From the NCBI GenBank assembly GCA_031425455.1, contig JANPJJ010000099.1, positions 1 through 8,548 on the forward strand: a DNA stretch of 8,548 nt, written 5' to 3'. Below, in pieces: positions 1 through 7,163 of the stretch (the stretch's first letter is position 1; every line of letters begins with the position of its first letter). Under the pieces are notes generated by a model, which saw nothing but the letters and a program-made list of their open reading frames with translations, was not told the origin of the DNA and ran no database searches. This stretch comes from Sandaracinobacteroides sp031425455 (GTDB lineage: Bacteria > Pseudomonadota > Alphaproteobacteria > Sphingomonadales > Sphingomonadaceae). A program made the translations under genes and the position numbers.

Positions 1-1425
1 TTCTCGATGTACCCGGGCCTGACCCAGGGCGCGATCAGCTCGATCCACGTCGCCGGCTCCGAGGATCAGAAGCGCACCTGGCTCCCCAACATGATCGCCG
101 GCCATTGGACCGGCACGATGAACCTGACCGAACCGCAGTGCGGCACCGATCTCGGCCTGATCAGCACCCGCGCCGAGCCGCAGCCGGACGGCAGCCACCG
201 CGTCACCGGCACCAAGATATTCATCTCGTCCGGCGAACATGATCTCGCCGAAAACATCATCCACCTGGTGCTGGCGAAAACACCCGGCGCGCCCGACAGC
301 GTGAAGGGAATCAGCCTGTTCATCGTCCCCAAGTTCCTGGTCAACGACGACGGCAGCCTGGGTGCCCGCAACGCCGTCACCTGCGGCTCCATCGAGCACA
401 AAATGGGAATCCACGCCAACTCCACCTGCGTGATGAACTACGACGGCGCCACCGGCTACCTCGTCGGCGAGGAAAACAAGGGTCTGAAGGCCATGTTCAT
501 CATGATGAACGTGGCGCGGCTCGGCGTCGGCGGCCAGGGCCTTGCACAGTCGGAAGTCGCCTATCAGAACGCTGCTGCCTACGCCCGCGACCGGCTGCAG
601 GGCAGGGCGCTCACCGGCGCTAAAAACCCGGGCGCCAGGGCCGATTCCATCCTCGTCCATCCGGACGTCCGCCGTATGCTGATGGATGCCCGCGCCTTCA
701 ACGAAGGCGCCCGCGCCCTGTGCCTCTGGGCCGCGCTCCAGGCCGATCTCGCGCACAAGGCGGAAACGCCGGAACAACGCGAGGCCGCCGACGATCTGCT
801 GTCGCTGCTCACGCCCGTCATCAAAGCCTATCTCACCGATGAGGGATATGCCCATGCCACCAACGCCCAGCAGGTGTTCGGCGGCCATGGCTATGTGCAG
901 GAATGGGGGATGGAGCAGTTCGTCCGCGATGCCCGCATCGCAATGATCTACGAGGGCGCCAACGGCATCCAGGCGCTCGATCTGGTCGGCCGCAAGCTGG
1001 CCCAGAACGGCGGCCGGGGCATGCGCGGCTTCCTTGCCCTGGTGGACGGCGTGATCGCCGACGGCCGCGCCGACCCGCGCACCGCGCCGCGCGCCGAGGC
1101 GCTGGCGCAAGCCAAGGCGAAGCTGGAAGGCGCGACGATGTGGCTGATGCAGAACGGGCTTTCCAACCCCGACAATGCCGGCGCCGGGGCGACACCCTAT
1201 CTTCGGCTGATGGCGCTGGTGCTGTTCGGCAATTTCTGGCTGATGATGGAAAAGGCCAGCCACGAAGCCCTGGCACACGGGGCCGAGGACCCGGCCTTCT
1301 ATGAAGCCAAGCTGCTGACGGCAAAGCACTTCTTCGAACGCCAGCTCCCCCAGGTGCATGGCCTTGCCGCCCAGGTGGAGGCCGGCGCCGCCACCCTGAT
1401 GGCCTTTCCCGAAGACCAATTCTGA
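1..1425 (+). CDS. Acyl-CoA dehydrogenase, N-terminus cut off by window edge
   Basis: Flavoenzyme of the first step of acyl-CoA beta-oxidation (alpha,beta-dehydrogenation to the trans-2-enoyl-CoA, electrons to ETF). The frame is open to base 1, so the ATG at base 7 is an internal Met; 474 residues are visible and, against a usual length near 600 for this subfamily, about 125 are missing. Counting from that Met, MNLTEPQCGTDLG (38-50) is the FAD-contacting acyl-CoA dehydrogenase signature, TGTKIFISSGEHD (67-79) continues the beta domain, and FGGHGYVQEWGMEQFVRDARI follows at 291-311. MIYEGANGIQALDL (313-326) carries the expected catalytic base Glu316 (GAG at 952-954). The tail from about 340 to 472 fits the acetyl-CoA-dehydrogenase-like C-terminal domain of this long subfamily, which also includes DmdC (3-methylmercaptopropionyl-CoA dehydrogenase). 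Chain length or DmdC-type substrate preference cannot be told from sequence; a fatty-acid role is inferred from the thiolase and hydratase/dehydrogenase genes downstream. Confidence 0.95.
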   Translation, partial: FSMYPGLTQGAISSIHVAGSEDQKRTWLPNMIAGHWTGTMNLTEPQCGTDLGLISTRAEPQPDGSHRVTGTKIFISSGEHDLAENIIHLVLAKTPGAPDSVKGISLFIVPKFLVNDDGSLGARNAVTCGSIEHKMGIHANSTCVMNYDGATGYLVGEENKGLKAMFIMMNVARLGVGGQGLAQSEVAYQNAAAYARDRLQGRALTGAKNPGARADSILVHPDVRRMLMDARAFNEGARALCLWAALQADLAHKAETPEQREAADDLLSLLTPVIKAYLTDEGYAHATNAQQVFGGHGYVQEWGMEQFVRDARIAMIYEGANGIQALDLVGRKLAQNGGRGMRGFLALVDGVIADGRADPRTAPRAEALAQAKAKLEGATMWLMQNGLSNPDNAGAGATPYLRLMALVLFGNFWLMMEKASHEALAHGAEDPAFYEAKLLTAKHFFERQLPQVHGLAAQVEAGAATLMAFPEDQF

Positions 1426-1436
1426 CTTTTGCGCCA

Positions 1437-1459
1437 GCTTGCCCGGCTGTAGGGCAGGC
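1437..1459 (+). other. Intercistronic hairpin between dehydrogenase and thiolase genes
   Basis: GCTTGCCC (1437-1444) and GGGCAGGC (1452-1459) pair over 8 positions with one G-U wobble and a 7-base loop. No T-tract follows, so it does not look like an intrinsic terminator. It lies in the 62-base gap between the two genes and could be an mRNA-processing or 3'-end-stabilising element. Function is inferred from position only. Confidence 0.4.
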
Positions 1460-1487
1460 GTAACGAACAGCCGACCTTGGGAGACAC

Positions 1488-2702
1488 ATGATGGCCGAAG
1501 CCTTTATCTACGACGCCGTGCGGACCCCCCGCGGCAAGGGCCGCAAGGACGGCAAGTTGCACGAGATCACGCCCGTCCAGCTCGCCACGCAGATGTTGCA
1601 GGCGATCCGCGACCGCACGCAGATCGACACGGCGCACGTCGATGACGTGGTGCTCGGCTGCGTGTCCCCGGTGGCCGAACAGGGCGCCGACATCGCTCGC
1701 ACCGCGGTCCTCAACGCCGACTATGCGCAAACCACCGCCGGCGTGCAGATCAACCGCTTCTGCGCCTCGGGCCTGGAAGCCGTGAACATGGCCGCCGCCA
1801 AGGTGATCGCCGGGGAAGCCGAATTTGCGATCGGCGGCGGCGTCGAGAGCATGAGCCGCATTCCGATGGGCTCGGACGGTGGGGCCTGGCCGATGGACCC
1901 GGCGGTTGCCTTCAAGACCTATTTCGTGCCGCAAGGCGTTAGCGCCGACCTCATCGCCACCAAGTTCGGTTTCTCGCGCGACGATGTCGATGCTTATGCC
2001 GTCGAGTCTCAGAAACGCGCCGCAACCGCCTGGACAGAGGGCCGGTTCAAGAACAGCGTGATTCCGGTGAAGGACGTGATCGGCGAAACCGTACTGGACC
2101 ATGACGAATATATGCGGCCCCAGACCGACATGCAGTCGCTCGCCAGCCTGTCGCCTGCGTTCCAGGGCATCGGCGAACAGATGCCCGGCTTCGACGCCAT
2201 CGCCCTGATGCGCTACCCGGAGATCGAGCGCATCCACCACGTCCACCATGCCGGCAACTCGTCCGGCATCGTCGACGGCGCCGCGGCCGTCCTGCTCGGC
2301 AACAAGGAGATCGGCGGCAAATTCGGCCTGAAGCCCCGCGCCCGCATCAAGGGCATGGCCTCGATCGGCTCCGAGCCGGCGATCATGCTGACCGGTCCTG
2401 CCGACGTCACCTCCAAGCTGCTGAAGCGCCTGGGCATGACGGTCGCCGACATCGACCTGTTCGAGCTGAACGAAGCCTTTGCCAGCGTGGTGCTGCGCAT
2501 GATGCAGGCGCTGGATATTCCAGCGGACAAGATGAACGTGAACGGTGGCGCCATCGCAATGGGTCACCCGCTGGGGGCAACCGGCGCAATGATCCTCGGC
2601 ACCGTCCTCGACGAGCTGGAGCGCACGGGGAAGGAGACCGCTTTGGTAACGCTGTGTGTCGGCGCCGGCATGGGTACGGCGACCGTTATCGAGCGCATCT
2701 GA
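1488..2702 (+). CDS. fadA: Acetyl-CoA C-acyltransferase (3-ketoacyl-CoA thiolase)
   Basis: Thiolytic cleavage of 3-ketoacyl-CoA to acetyl-CoA and a shortened acyl-CoA, the last step of the beta-oxidation cycle. The protein has 404 residues, normal for a thiolase. All thiolase landmarks are present: nucleophile Cys92 in NRFCASGLEAVN, GGGVESMSR (116-124), HHAGNSSGIVDGAAAV (253-268), NEAF (328-331), catalytic His360 in NGGAIAMGHPLGATG, and the second active-site Cys390 in CVGAGMGTATV. ATG codons stand at 1488 and 1491; a GGGAG Shine-Dalgarno sequence at 1479-1483 is 4 bases from the first and 7 from the second, so the true start could be 1491. It lies 62 bases after the acyl-CoA dehydrogenase and 49 before the hydratase/dehydrogenase, consistent with co-transcription. 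Biosynthetic acetyl-CoA acetyltransferases share these motifs; the partner gene downstream favours a degradative FadA role. Confidence 0.93.
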   Translation: MMAEAFIYDAVRTPRGKGRKDGKLHEITPVQLATQMLQAIRDRTQIDTAHVDDVVLGCVSPVAEQGADIARTAVLNADYAQTTAGVQINRFCASGLEAVNMAAAKVIAGEAEFAIGGGVESMSRIPMGSDGGAWPMDPAVAFKTYFVPQGVSADLIATKFGFSRDDVDAYAVESQKRAATAWTEGRFKNSVIPVKDVIGETVLDHDEYMRPQTDMQSLASLSPAFQGIGEQMPGFDAIALMRYPEIERIHHVHHAGNSSGIVDGAAAVLLGNKEIGGKFGLKPRARIKGMASIGSEPAIMLTGPADVTSKLLKRLGMTVADIDLFELNEAFASVVLRMMQALDIPADKMNVNGGAIAMGHPLGATGAMILGTVLDELERTGKETALVTLCVGAGMGTATVIERI

Positions 2703-2710
2703 CCGATAAG

Positions 2711-2736
2711 GGCCCCTCCCCTGAAGCGGAGGAGCC
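2711..2736 (+). other. Intercistronic hairpin before the hydratase/dehydrogenase gene
   Basis: GGCCCCTCC (2711-2719) faces GGAGGAGCC (2728-2736): eight of nine positions pair, with one C-A mismatch and an 8-base loop. No T-run follows, and the Shine-Dalgarno AAAGGGA (2739-2745) of the next gene lies just 3' of the stem. It could affect mRNA stability or initiation at the next gene; it does not look like a terminator. Confidence 0.4.
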
Positions 2737-2751
2737 AGAAAGGGACAAAAC

Positions 2752-4932
2752 ATGACCGACACCATCGCCCAGATCCTCGACGCCGACGGCATCCTCCTCC
2801 TCACCATCGACTGTCCCGGGCTTTCGATGAACGTCATCAACGCCGGCCTCGCAGCCGATCTCGCCGCTGCGGTCGAACGCATCAAATCCGACCCTGCCGT
2901 AAAGGGCGCCGTCCTGACCTCGGGCAAAGCCAGTGGGTTCGTCGCCGGGGCCGACTTGAAGGGCATGAACTTCCAGGGCGACGCCGCATCCACCGAAGCC
3001 TCCGGCAAGTCGAAGATGGCGCGCCTGTTCGAAGGCGTCTCCGGCCTCCAGACCCTGCTGCGCAGCCTCGAAACCGCCGGCAAGCCGGTCGCGGTCGCGC
3101 TGAACGGCCTGGCGCTCGGCGGCGGCCTCGAAATCGCGCTCGCCTGCCACTACCGGGTCGTCGCCGACAATCCGAAGATCGTGCTCGGCCTGCCTGAAGT
3201 GCTGGTCGGCCTGTTTCCGGGGGCGGGCGGCACCCAGCGCCTGCCGCGCCTGATGGGCGTGCAGCCGGCGCTGATGTACCTGCTGCAAGGCAAGAACATG
3301 AGCCCGCAGGAAGCGCTCGGCTTCGGCGTCGTGCACGAAGTTGCCCCCGCTGCCGAGATCGTCGATCGCGCCAAGGCCTGGGTAAAGGCCAACCCCGCCA
3401 AGTTCACCCAGCCCTGGGACGAGAAGAGCTTCAAATTCCCTGGCGGCGCCGGCGCCATGAATGCGAACTTTGCCCAGACTTTCATCGGCGGCAACGCCAT
3501 GGCGCACAAGCAAAGCCAAGGGAATATGAACCAGATCAAGGCGATCCTGAGCTGCGTTTATGAGGGATCGCAACTTCCGTTCGACACCGCGCTTCGGCTC
3601 GAATCGAAATATTTCGCCAAGGTCGTGGCCGATCCGCAGTCTTCCAACATGATCCGTTCGCTGTTCGTCTCCAAGCAGGCCGCCGAAAAAGGCGCCCGCC
3701 GGCCGAAGAATGTGCCGCCGATGAAGTCGCAGAAGATCGGCATGCTCGGCGCGGGCCTGATGGGCGCCGGCATCGCCATGGTCTCGGCCCAGGCCGGAAT
3801 CGAGGTTGTGCTGCTCGATCGCGACCAGGCGGCCGCCGACAAGGGCAAGCAATACACCGCCGACCGCCTCGCCAAGCGCAAGACCGCGCCCGACAAGGCG
3901 GCGGAAATACTGGGCCGCATCCACGCCACCACCGACTATGCCGATCTGAAGGGCTGCGACCTCATCATCGAGGCCGTGTTCGAAACCCGGGAGATCAAGG
4001 CAGACGTGACGAAGGCGACCGAGGCGGTCGTCGGCGCCGGCACCATCTTCGGCTCCAACACCTCCACCCTCCCGATCACCGGCCTCGCCGAGGCCTGGTC
4101 GAAGCCCGAGAACTTCGTCGGCATCCACTTCTTCTCGCCGGTCGAGAAAATGCCGCTCGTCGAGATCATTGTCGGCAAGAAGACCGGCCCTGAAGCCATT
4201 GCGAAGGCTTTGGATTATGTGGCGCAGATCCGAAAGACCCCGATCGTCGTCAACGACAGCCGCGGCTTCTACACCAGCCGCTGCTTCGGCACTTTCGTGC
4301 AGGAGGGCCTCGCCATGCTGGGCGAAGGCGTCACCCCCGCCCTCATCGAAAATGTTGCGAAGCAGATGGGCATGCCGGTGGGTCCGCTGGCCGTGAATGA
4401 CGAAGTCGGGCTCGATCTCAGCCACAAGGTCGCGCAGCAGACCAAGAAGGACCTGGGCGACGCCTACAAGGGTGGTCCCGGTGAGCGCGTTATCGAGAAG
4501 ATGATGGAGCTGGGACGGCACGGCCGCAAGAACGGCAAGGGCTTCTACGCCTACCCCGAGGACGGCAGCCCCAAGCATCTCTGGCCCGAGCTGTCGGCAC
4601 AGTTCCCGGTCTCGGCCAGCCAGCCCGCACCGGCCGAGGTGAAGGAGCGCCTGCTCTATCGCCAGCTCGTCGAAACCGCGCGCTGCTTTGCCGAGGGCGT
4701 GCTGGAAACGCCCGAGGACGGCGATCTCGGCGCGATCTTCGGCTGGGGCTTCATGCCACAATCCGGCGGCCCGTTCAGCGCGATGGACACCATCGGCCTG
4801 GAAACCGTGGTGCAGACGCTCGATCGCCTGGCCCAGCAGCACGGCGAGCGGTTTGCGCCGCCGCAATCGCTGCGCGACATGGCGGCCGCGCGCGAAACCT
4901 TCTACGGCAACGCCGCGAAAAAGGCCGCCTGA
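2752..4932 (+). CDS. fadJ: Bifunctional enoyl-CoA hydratase / 3-hydroxyacyl-CoA dehydrogenase (FadB/FadJ type)
   Basis: Hydrates trans-2-enoyl-CoA and oxidises the L-3-hydroxyacyl-CoA with NAD+, the two middle steps of beta-oxidation; in E. coli it forms a complex with thiolase. At 726 residues it matches E. coli FadB (729) and FadJ (714). The N-terminal crotonase domain (about 1-200) has the oxyanion-hole stretch GFVAGADLKGM (62-72), GGGLEIALACHYRV with Glu127, and VLGLPEVLVGLFPGAGG with Glu149, the two expected hydratase acids. A linker leads to the Rossmann domain with GAGLMGAG (333-340), SNTSTLP (435-441) and GIHFFSPVEKMPLVEII, holding catalytic His459 and its partner Glu471. The C-terminal helical 3HCDH domains include NDSRGFYTSR (501-510). 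Spacing between the two hydratase glutamates (22 residues) and the LGLPEV sequence look more like FadJ than FadB, so the symbol is tentative. The start is supported by AAAGGGA 6 bases upstream. Confidence 0.95.
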   Translation: MTDTIAQILDADGILLLTIDCPGLSMNVINAGLAADLAAAVERIKSDPAVKGAVLTSGKASGFVAGADLKGMNFQGDAASTEASGKSKMARLFEGVSGLQTLLRSLETAGKPVAVALNGLALGGGLEIALACHYRVVADNPKIVLGLPEVLVGLFPGAGGTQRLPRLMGVQPALMYLLQGKNMSPQEALGFGVVHEVAPAAEIVDRAKAWVKANPAKFTQPWDEKSFKFPGGAGAMNANFAQTFIGGNAMAHKQSQGNMNQIKAILSCVYEGSQLPFDTALRLESKYFAKVVADPQSSNMIRSLFVSKQAAEKGARRPKNVPPMKSQKIGMLGAGLMGAGIAMVSAQAGIEVVLLDRDQAAADKGKQYTADRLAKRKTAPDKAAEILGRIHATTDYADLKGCDLIIEAVFETREIKADVTKATEAVVGAGTIFGSNTSTLPITGLAEAWSKPENFVGIHFFSPVEKMPLVEIIVGKKTGPEAIAKALDYVAQIRKTPIVVNDSRGFYTSRCFGTFVQEGLAMLGEGVTPALIENVAKQMGMPVGPLAVNDEVGLDLSHKVAQQTKKDLGDAYKGGPGERVIEKMMELGRHGRKNGKGFYAYPEDGSPKHLWPELSAQFPVSASQPAPAEVKERLLYRQLVETARCFAEGVLETPEDGDLGAIFGWGFMPQSGGPFSAMDTIGLETVVQTLDRLAQQHGERFAPPQSLRDMAAARETFYGNAAKKAA

Positions 4933-4933
4933 G

Positions 4934-5890
4934 ATGGCATTGCGCACCCCCATCTGCGACAGGCTCGGCGTCGAGCATCCGATCCTGCTCGCCGGGATGG
5001 GGGGTGTTTCCTACGCCGAAGTCTGCGCGGCCGTTTCCAATGCCGGCGGCTTCGGCTCGCTCGGCATGGCCGGCGTCAGCCCGCGCATGATCGAGGCGCA
5101 GATGCAGCAGGTGCGCGCTCTCACCGACAAGCCGTTCGGCGTCGATCTCCTCGCCGCCCAGCCCGAAAGCCTGACCGCCGCAGTCGACATCATCATCGCG
5201 AACGGCGCCAGGGCCTTTATCGCCGGTCTCGGCGTGCCGTACCCGATTGTCAAACAGCTGAAAGACAATGGCATATTGGTGATGGCGATGGTCGGCAAGG
5301 TCGATCACGCCCGCAAGGCCGAACAGGCCGGCTGCGACGCCGTCATCGCCCAGGGCACCGAAGGCGGCGGCCACACCGGTGCGGTCGCTTCGGTCGCGCT
5401 TTGGCCGCAAGTCGTCGACGCCGTGAAGATCCCGGTGATCGCCGCGGGCGGCCTTTACGACGGGCGCGGCCTCGCTGCTGCCCTCGCGCTGGGCTGCCAG
5501 GGCGTCTGGATGGGCACCCGCTTCATCGCCAGCACCGAAGCCCATGCCGGCCAGCCCTACAAGGACGCGATTGTCGCCATGAGCGAGGCCGACACCGTCG
5601 TCTCGCGCGGCTTTACCGGCAAGACGCTGCGTGCCATCCGCAACAAGACCACCGACGAATGGGCGACCAAACAGGCCCAACCCTTCCCGATGCAGGTGAT
5701 GGATTCGGTCCAGCACAACCGGCTCGGCCCGATTTCGGGCCTTTTGGAGGTCGATCCCGATACCCAGTGCCTCGCGGCCGGGCAGGGCGGCGGCGGCATC
5801 CACGAAATCCTCAGCTGCGCCGAAATCGTGTCGCGCACGCTGGCGGAAGCGCGAGCGACTCTGGGCAGGATCGGCGCACTGGCGGCCTGA
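4934..5890 (+). CDS. Nitronate monooxygenase / FabK-family FMN enzyme
   Basis: TIM-barrel flavoprotein of the 2-nitropropane dioxygenase/nitronate monooxygenase superfamily, which also contains enoyl-ACP reductase II (FabK). The 318-residue product has the N-terminal TPICDRLGVEHPILLAGMGG (5-24), the QGTEGGGHTG motif (140-149) whose His147 matches the conserved catalytic His, AAGGLYDGRGLAAALALG (170-187), and GVWMGTRF (190-197), which forms the FMN-phosphate site. The frame is open further upstream, but the ATG at 4934 is preferred: it begins 1 base after the upstream stop, AAAGG (4920-4924) lies 9 bases before it, and the protein then begins as the family does. Close spacing implies co-transcription and probable translational coupling with the beta-oxidation genes. 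Substrate is not readable: nitronate oxidation (protecting against propionate-3-nitronate) or an enoyl-thioester reduction are both possible. Confidence 0.88.
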   Translation: MALRTPICDRLGVEHPILLAGMGGVSYAEVCAAVSNAGGFGSLGMAGVSPRMIEAQMQQVRALTDKPFGVDLLAAQPESLTAAVDIIIANGARAFIAGLGVPYPIVKQLKDNGILVMAMVGKVDHARKAEQAGCDAVIAQGTEGGGHTGAVASVALWPQVVDAVKIPVIAAGGLYDGRGLAAALALGCQGVWMGTRFIASTEAHAGQPYKDAIVAMSEADTVVSRGFTGKTLRAIRNKTTDEWATKQAQPFPMQVMDSVQHNRLGPISGLLEVDPDTQCLAAGQGGGGIHEILSCAEIVSRTLAEARATLGRIGALAA

Positions 5891-6008
5891 GCCACCTCGT
5901 AAAAGCCGGATCAGCACCCCGGCCAGTGTCGCAGCGCCGCCCCAGCAGCGACAGGTCCACACCGAAAATCCACACAGGGTTCAACGGTTCCCGCGCGGCC
6001 GAGCCCCG
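5891..6008. other. Convergent intergenic gap without a convincing terminator
   Basis: This gap separates the 3' ends of the FMN-enzyme gene (plus strand) and the DUF2794 gene (minus strand). It holds two weak inverted repeats: GCCGG (5905-5909) with CCGGC (5919-5923), and TGTCGC (5927-5932) with GCGACA (5948-5953). Neither has a T-tract on either strand. A direct repeat TCCACAC occurs at 5956-5962 and 5969-5975. I see no small gene here. Confidence 0.45.
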
Positions 6009-6335
6009 TCAGTCGGCAAGCTTCAGCAATCGCCGGGCCGCAGGCGCCAGCACGGTGCCAAGGTCGTTGCCGCGCTTCAGGGTCTGGCCGGCTTCCCCGA
6101 TCAGGCTGTACTGCCCCTGCCTGGCGCTCAGCGCCGGGTCTTTCACCAGCCTGAATTCCGGCCGCTCCGACGCACGGCGGAACGCGGAAAAGGTGGCGCA
6201 GTCCCGAGCGAAGGCAATGGCGTAGTCGCGCCATTCGCCGGCCGCCACCATGCGCCCGTACAACTGCATGATCCGGTCCAGCTCGGCGCGATCGAAAACC
6301 ACCTGGCCGGCGCCAGGCAAGGGTATCACGGTCAA
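6009..6335 (-). CDS. DUF2794 family protein of unknown function
   Basis: A 108-residue protein recognised as DUF2794, a small conserved alphaproteobacterial family of unknown function. The recognisable core is VVFDRAELDRIMQLYGRMVA (12-31), GEWRDYAIAFARDCATFSAF (33-52), RRASERPEFRLVKDP (53-67), then QGQYSLIGEAGQTLKRGNDL (73-92). It has no signal peptide or membrane segment, so it is presumably cytoplasmic. The start is a TTG at 6335-6333 that overlaps the upstream cysE stop as TTGA; GGTGA lies 6 bases before it. A GTG two codons later (6329) is the alternative and would remove only two residues. No ATG stands before the conserved core. The overlap suggests that translation depends on ribosomes finishing cysE. 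No function should be inferred beyond this linkage. Confidence 0.85.
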   Translation of the reverse strand: MTVIPLPGAGQVVFDRAELDRIMQLYGRMVAAGEWRDYAIAFARDCATFSAFRRASERPEFRLVKDPALSARQGQYSLIGEAGQTLKRGNDLGTVLAPAARRLLKLAD

Positions 6336-7024
6336 GCGGCTTCACCGCCAGACGTCTTGCGCCCGTCGCGTTCGTCGCGCTCGAAGGCGTCCAGCCGCGC
6401 GCGCAGGGCTTCCATCTCGCATTTCAGGATCTCGTACCGCTGCGTAACGGGGTCGAACTTGTCGGAACAGGGCGTGCCATATGGCACGAACGCCGGCGTG
6501 TCGGGCACCAGCATCGGAACCGGCTTTGCGGGAATGCCGATCATGGTCGCCCCGGCAGGCGCATCCTTCGTCAGCACGGCATTGGCGCCGATCTTGGCCC
6601 CGTCTCCCACGGTGATCGGCCCCAGCACCGCCGCGTGCAGCGAAATGATCACATCATTGCCGATCGTGGGGTGGCGCTTTCCCGCCAGGCCCGTGGTCGG
6701 GTTGGTGCCGCCCAGCGTCGCGCCCTGGTAGATCGTCACATTGTCGCCGATGATCGAGGTTTCGCCGATCACCACGAAGCCATGGTCGATAAACAGGTTC
6801 CTGCCGATCCGTGCGCCCGGATGGATGTCGATTGCAGTCAGGAAGCGGCTGAAATGGTTCACCATCCGCGCCAGCAGGAATAGGTCGGCGCGATACAGCG
6901 CGTGAGCGATCCGGTGGAAGCCGACGGCCCAGACACCCGGATAGGTCAGGATTTCCCAGCGCGATCTTGGCGCCGGGTCGCGTGCGCGGATGCTGGAAAG
7001 ATAGCCGGTAAGTGCCCCGAACAT
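6332..7024 (-). CDS. cysE: Serine O-acetyltransferase (EpsC/CysE type)
   Basis: Transfers acetyl from acetyl-CoA to L-serine, giving O-acetylserine for cysteine synthesis. From the chosen start it has 230 residues: a short helical N-terminal region (ARDPAPRSRWEILTYPGVWA, about 14-33; FHRIAHAL, 36-43), then a left-handed beta-helix of hexapeptide repeats from about 65 to 165. Expected catalytic residues are Asp66 (DIHPGARIG), His81 (FIDHG) and His118 (GKRHPTIG); LGGTNP (104-109) and IGIPAKPVP (162-170) are typical. The tail has PYGTPC (181-186) and a charged, possibly coiled helix near 195-218. The frame stays open upstream to 7183, but AGAAGG lies 8 bases before the ATG at 7024 and the family N-terminus begins there; the ATG at 7030 would be only 2 bases from that site. 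The C-terminus ends in Ala, without the terminal Ile that docks into CysK in E. coli. It overlaps DUF2794 and diverges from the permease gene. Confidence 0.92.
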   Translation of the reverse strand: MFGALTGYLSSIRARDPAPRSRWEILTYPGVWAVGFHRIAHALYRADLFLLARMVNHFSRFLTAIDIHPGARIGRNLFIDHGFVVIGETSIIGDNVTIYQGATLGGTNPTTGLAGKRHPTIGNDVIISLHAAVLGPITVGDGAKIGANAVLTKDAPAGATMIGIPAKPVPMLVPDTPAFVPYGTPCSDKFDPVTQRYEILKCEMEALRARLDAFERDERDGRKTSGGEAA

Positions 7025-7083
7025 GCGCATCGCCTTCTTGCCGCTTCGCCCCTTGGTTTTGCAACATAATCCCAAGTGCCGCT

Positions 7084-7119
7084 CAATTCCAGCCTGCCGG
7101 GCAATTCCAGCCTCACAGG
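7084..7119. repeat. Tandem 18-base imperfect direct repeat
   Basis: Two adjacent units, 7084-7101 and 7102-7119, share the first 12 bases (CAATTCCAGCCT) and match at 15 of 18 positions. They lie 60-95 bases upstream of the cysE start. Adjacent repeats in a divergent promoter region could be a regulator-binding site or a simple duplication; the sequence alone does not decide. Confidence 0.7.
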
Positions 7120-7163
7120 CCTTTCGGCGGATCGCCGTCCACCTGCCGGCCGAAAAGCGCCTG

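Noticed and set aside
1299..3083. 594-codon minus-strand open frame spanning the thiolase gene and its neighbours
   Set aside because: It is antisense to three well-supported genes and has no recognisable domain; a codon-bias artefact.
2686..4953. Very long open frame on the minus strand (755 codons) opposite the hydratase/dehydrogenase gene
   Set aside because: Such frames arise opposite GC-rich genes with strong third-position GC. The predicted protein is low in complexity (runs of A, G, L, R, D, H) and matches no family I know, while the plus-strand gene has full catalytic motifs.
4775..5962. 395-codon minus-strand open frame opposite the FMN-enzyme gene
   Set aside because: Composition is biased and no motif is recognisable; the plus-strand gene explains the region completely.
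5956..5975. Two TCCACAC copies, one within AAATCCACA, resembling DnaA boxes
   Set aside because: Only a 7-of-9 match, two copies, no AT-rich unwinding stretch and no replication genes nearby; this is within chance.
5891..6008. Intrinsic terminator in the convergent gap
   Set aside because: The inverted repeats have only 5-6 base stems and no T-run on either strand.
5401..6225. 274-codon plus-strand open frame running from the FMN-enzyme gene across the convergent gap into DUF2794
   Set aside because: Its peptide is arginine- and proline-rich in the way of an out-of-frame GC-rich translation, and it is overlapped by two supported genes.
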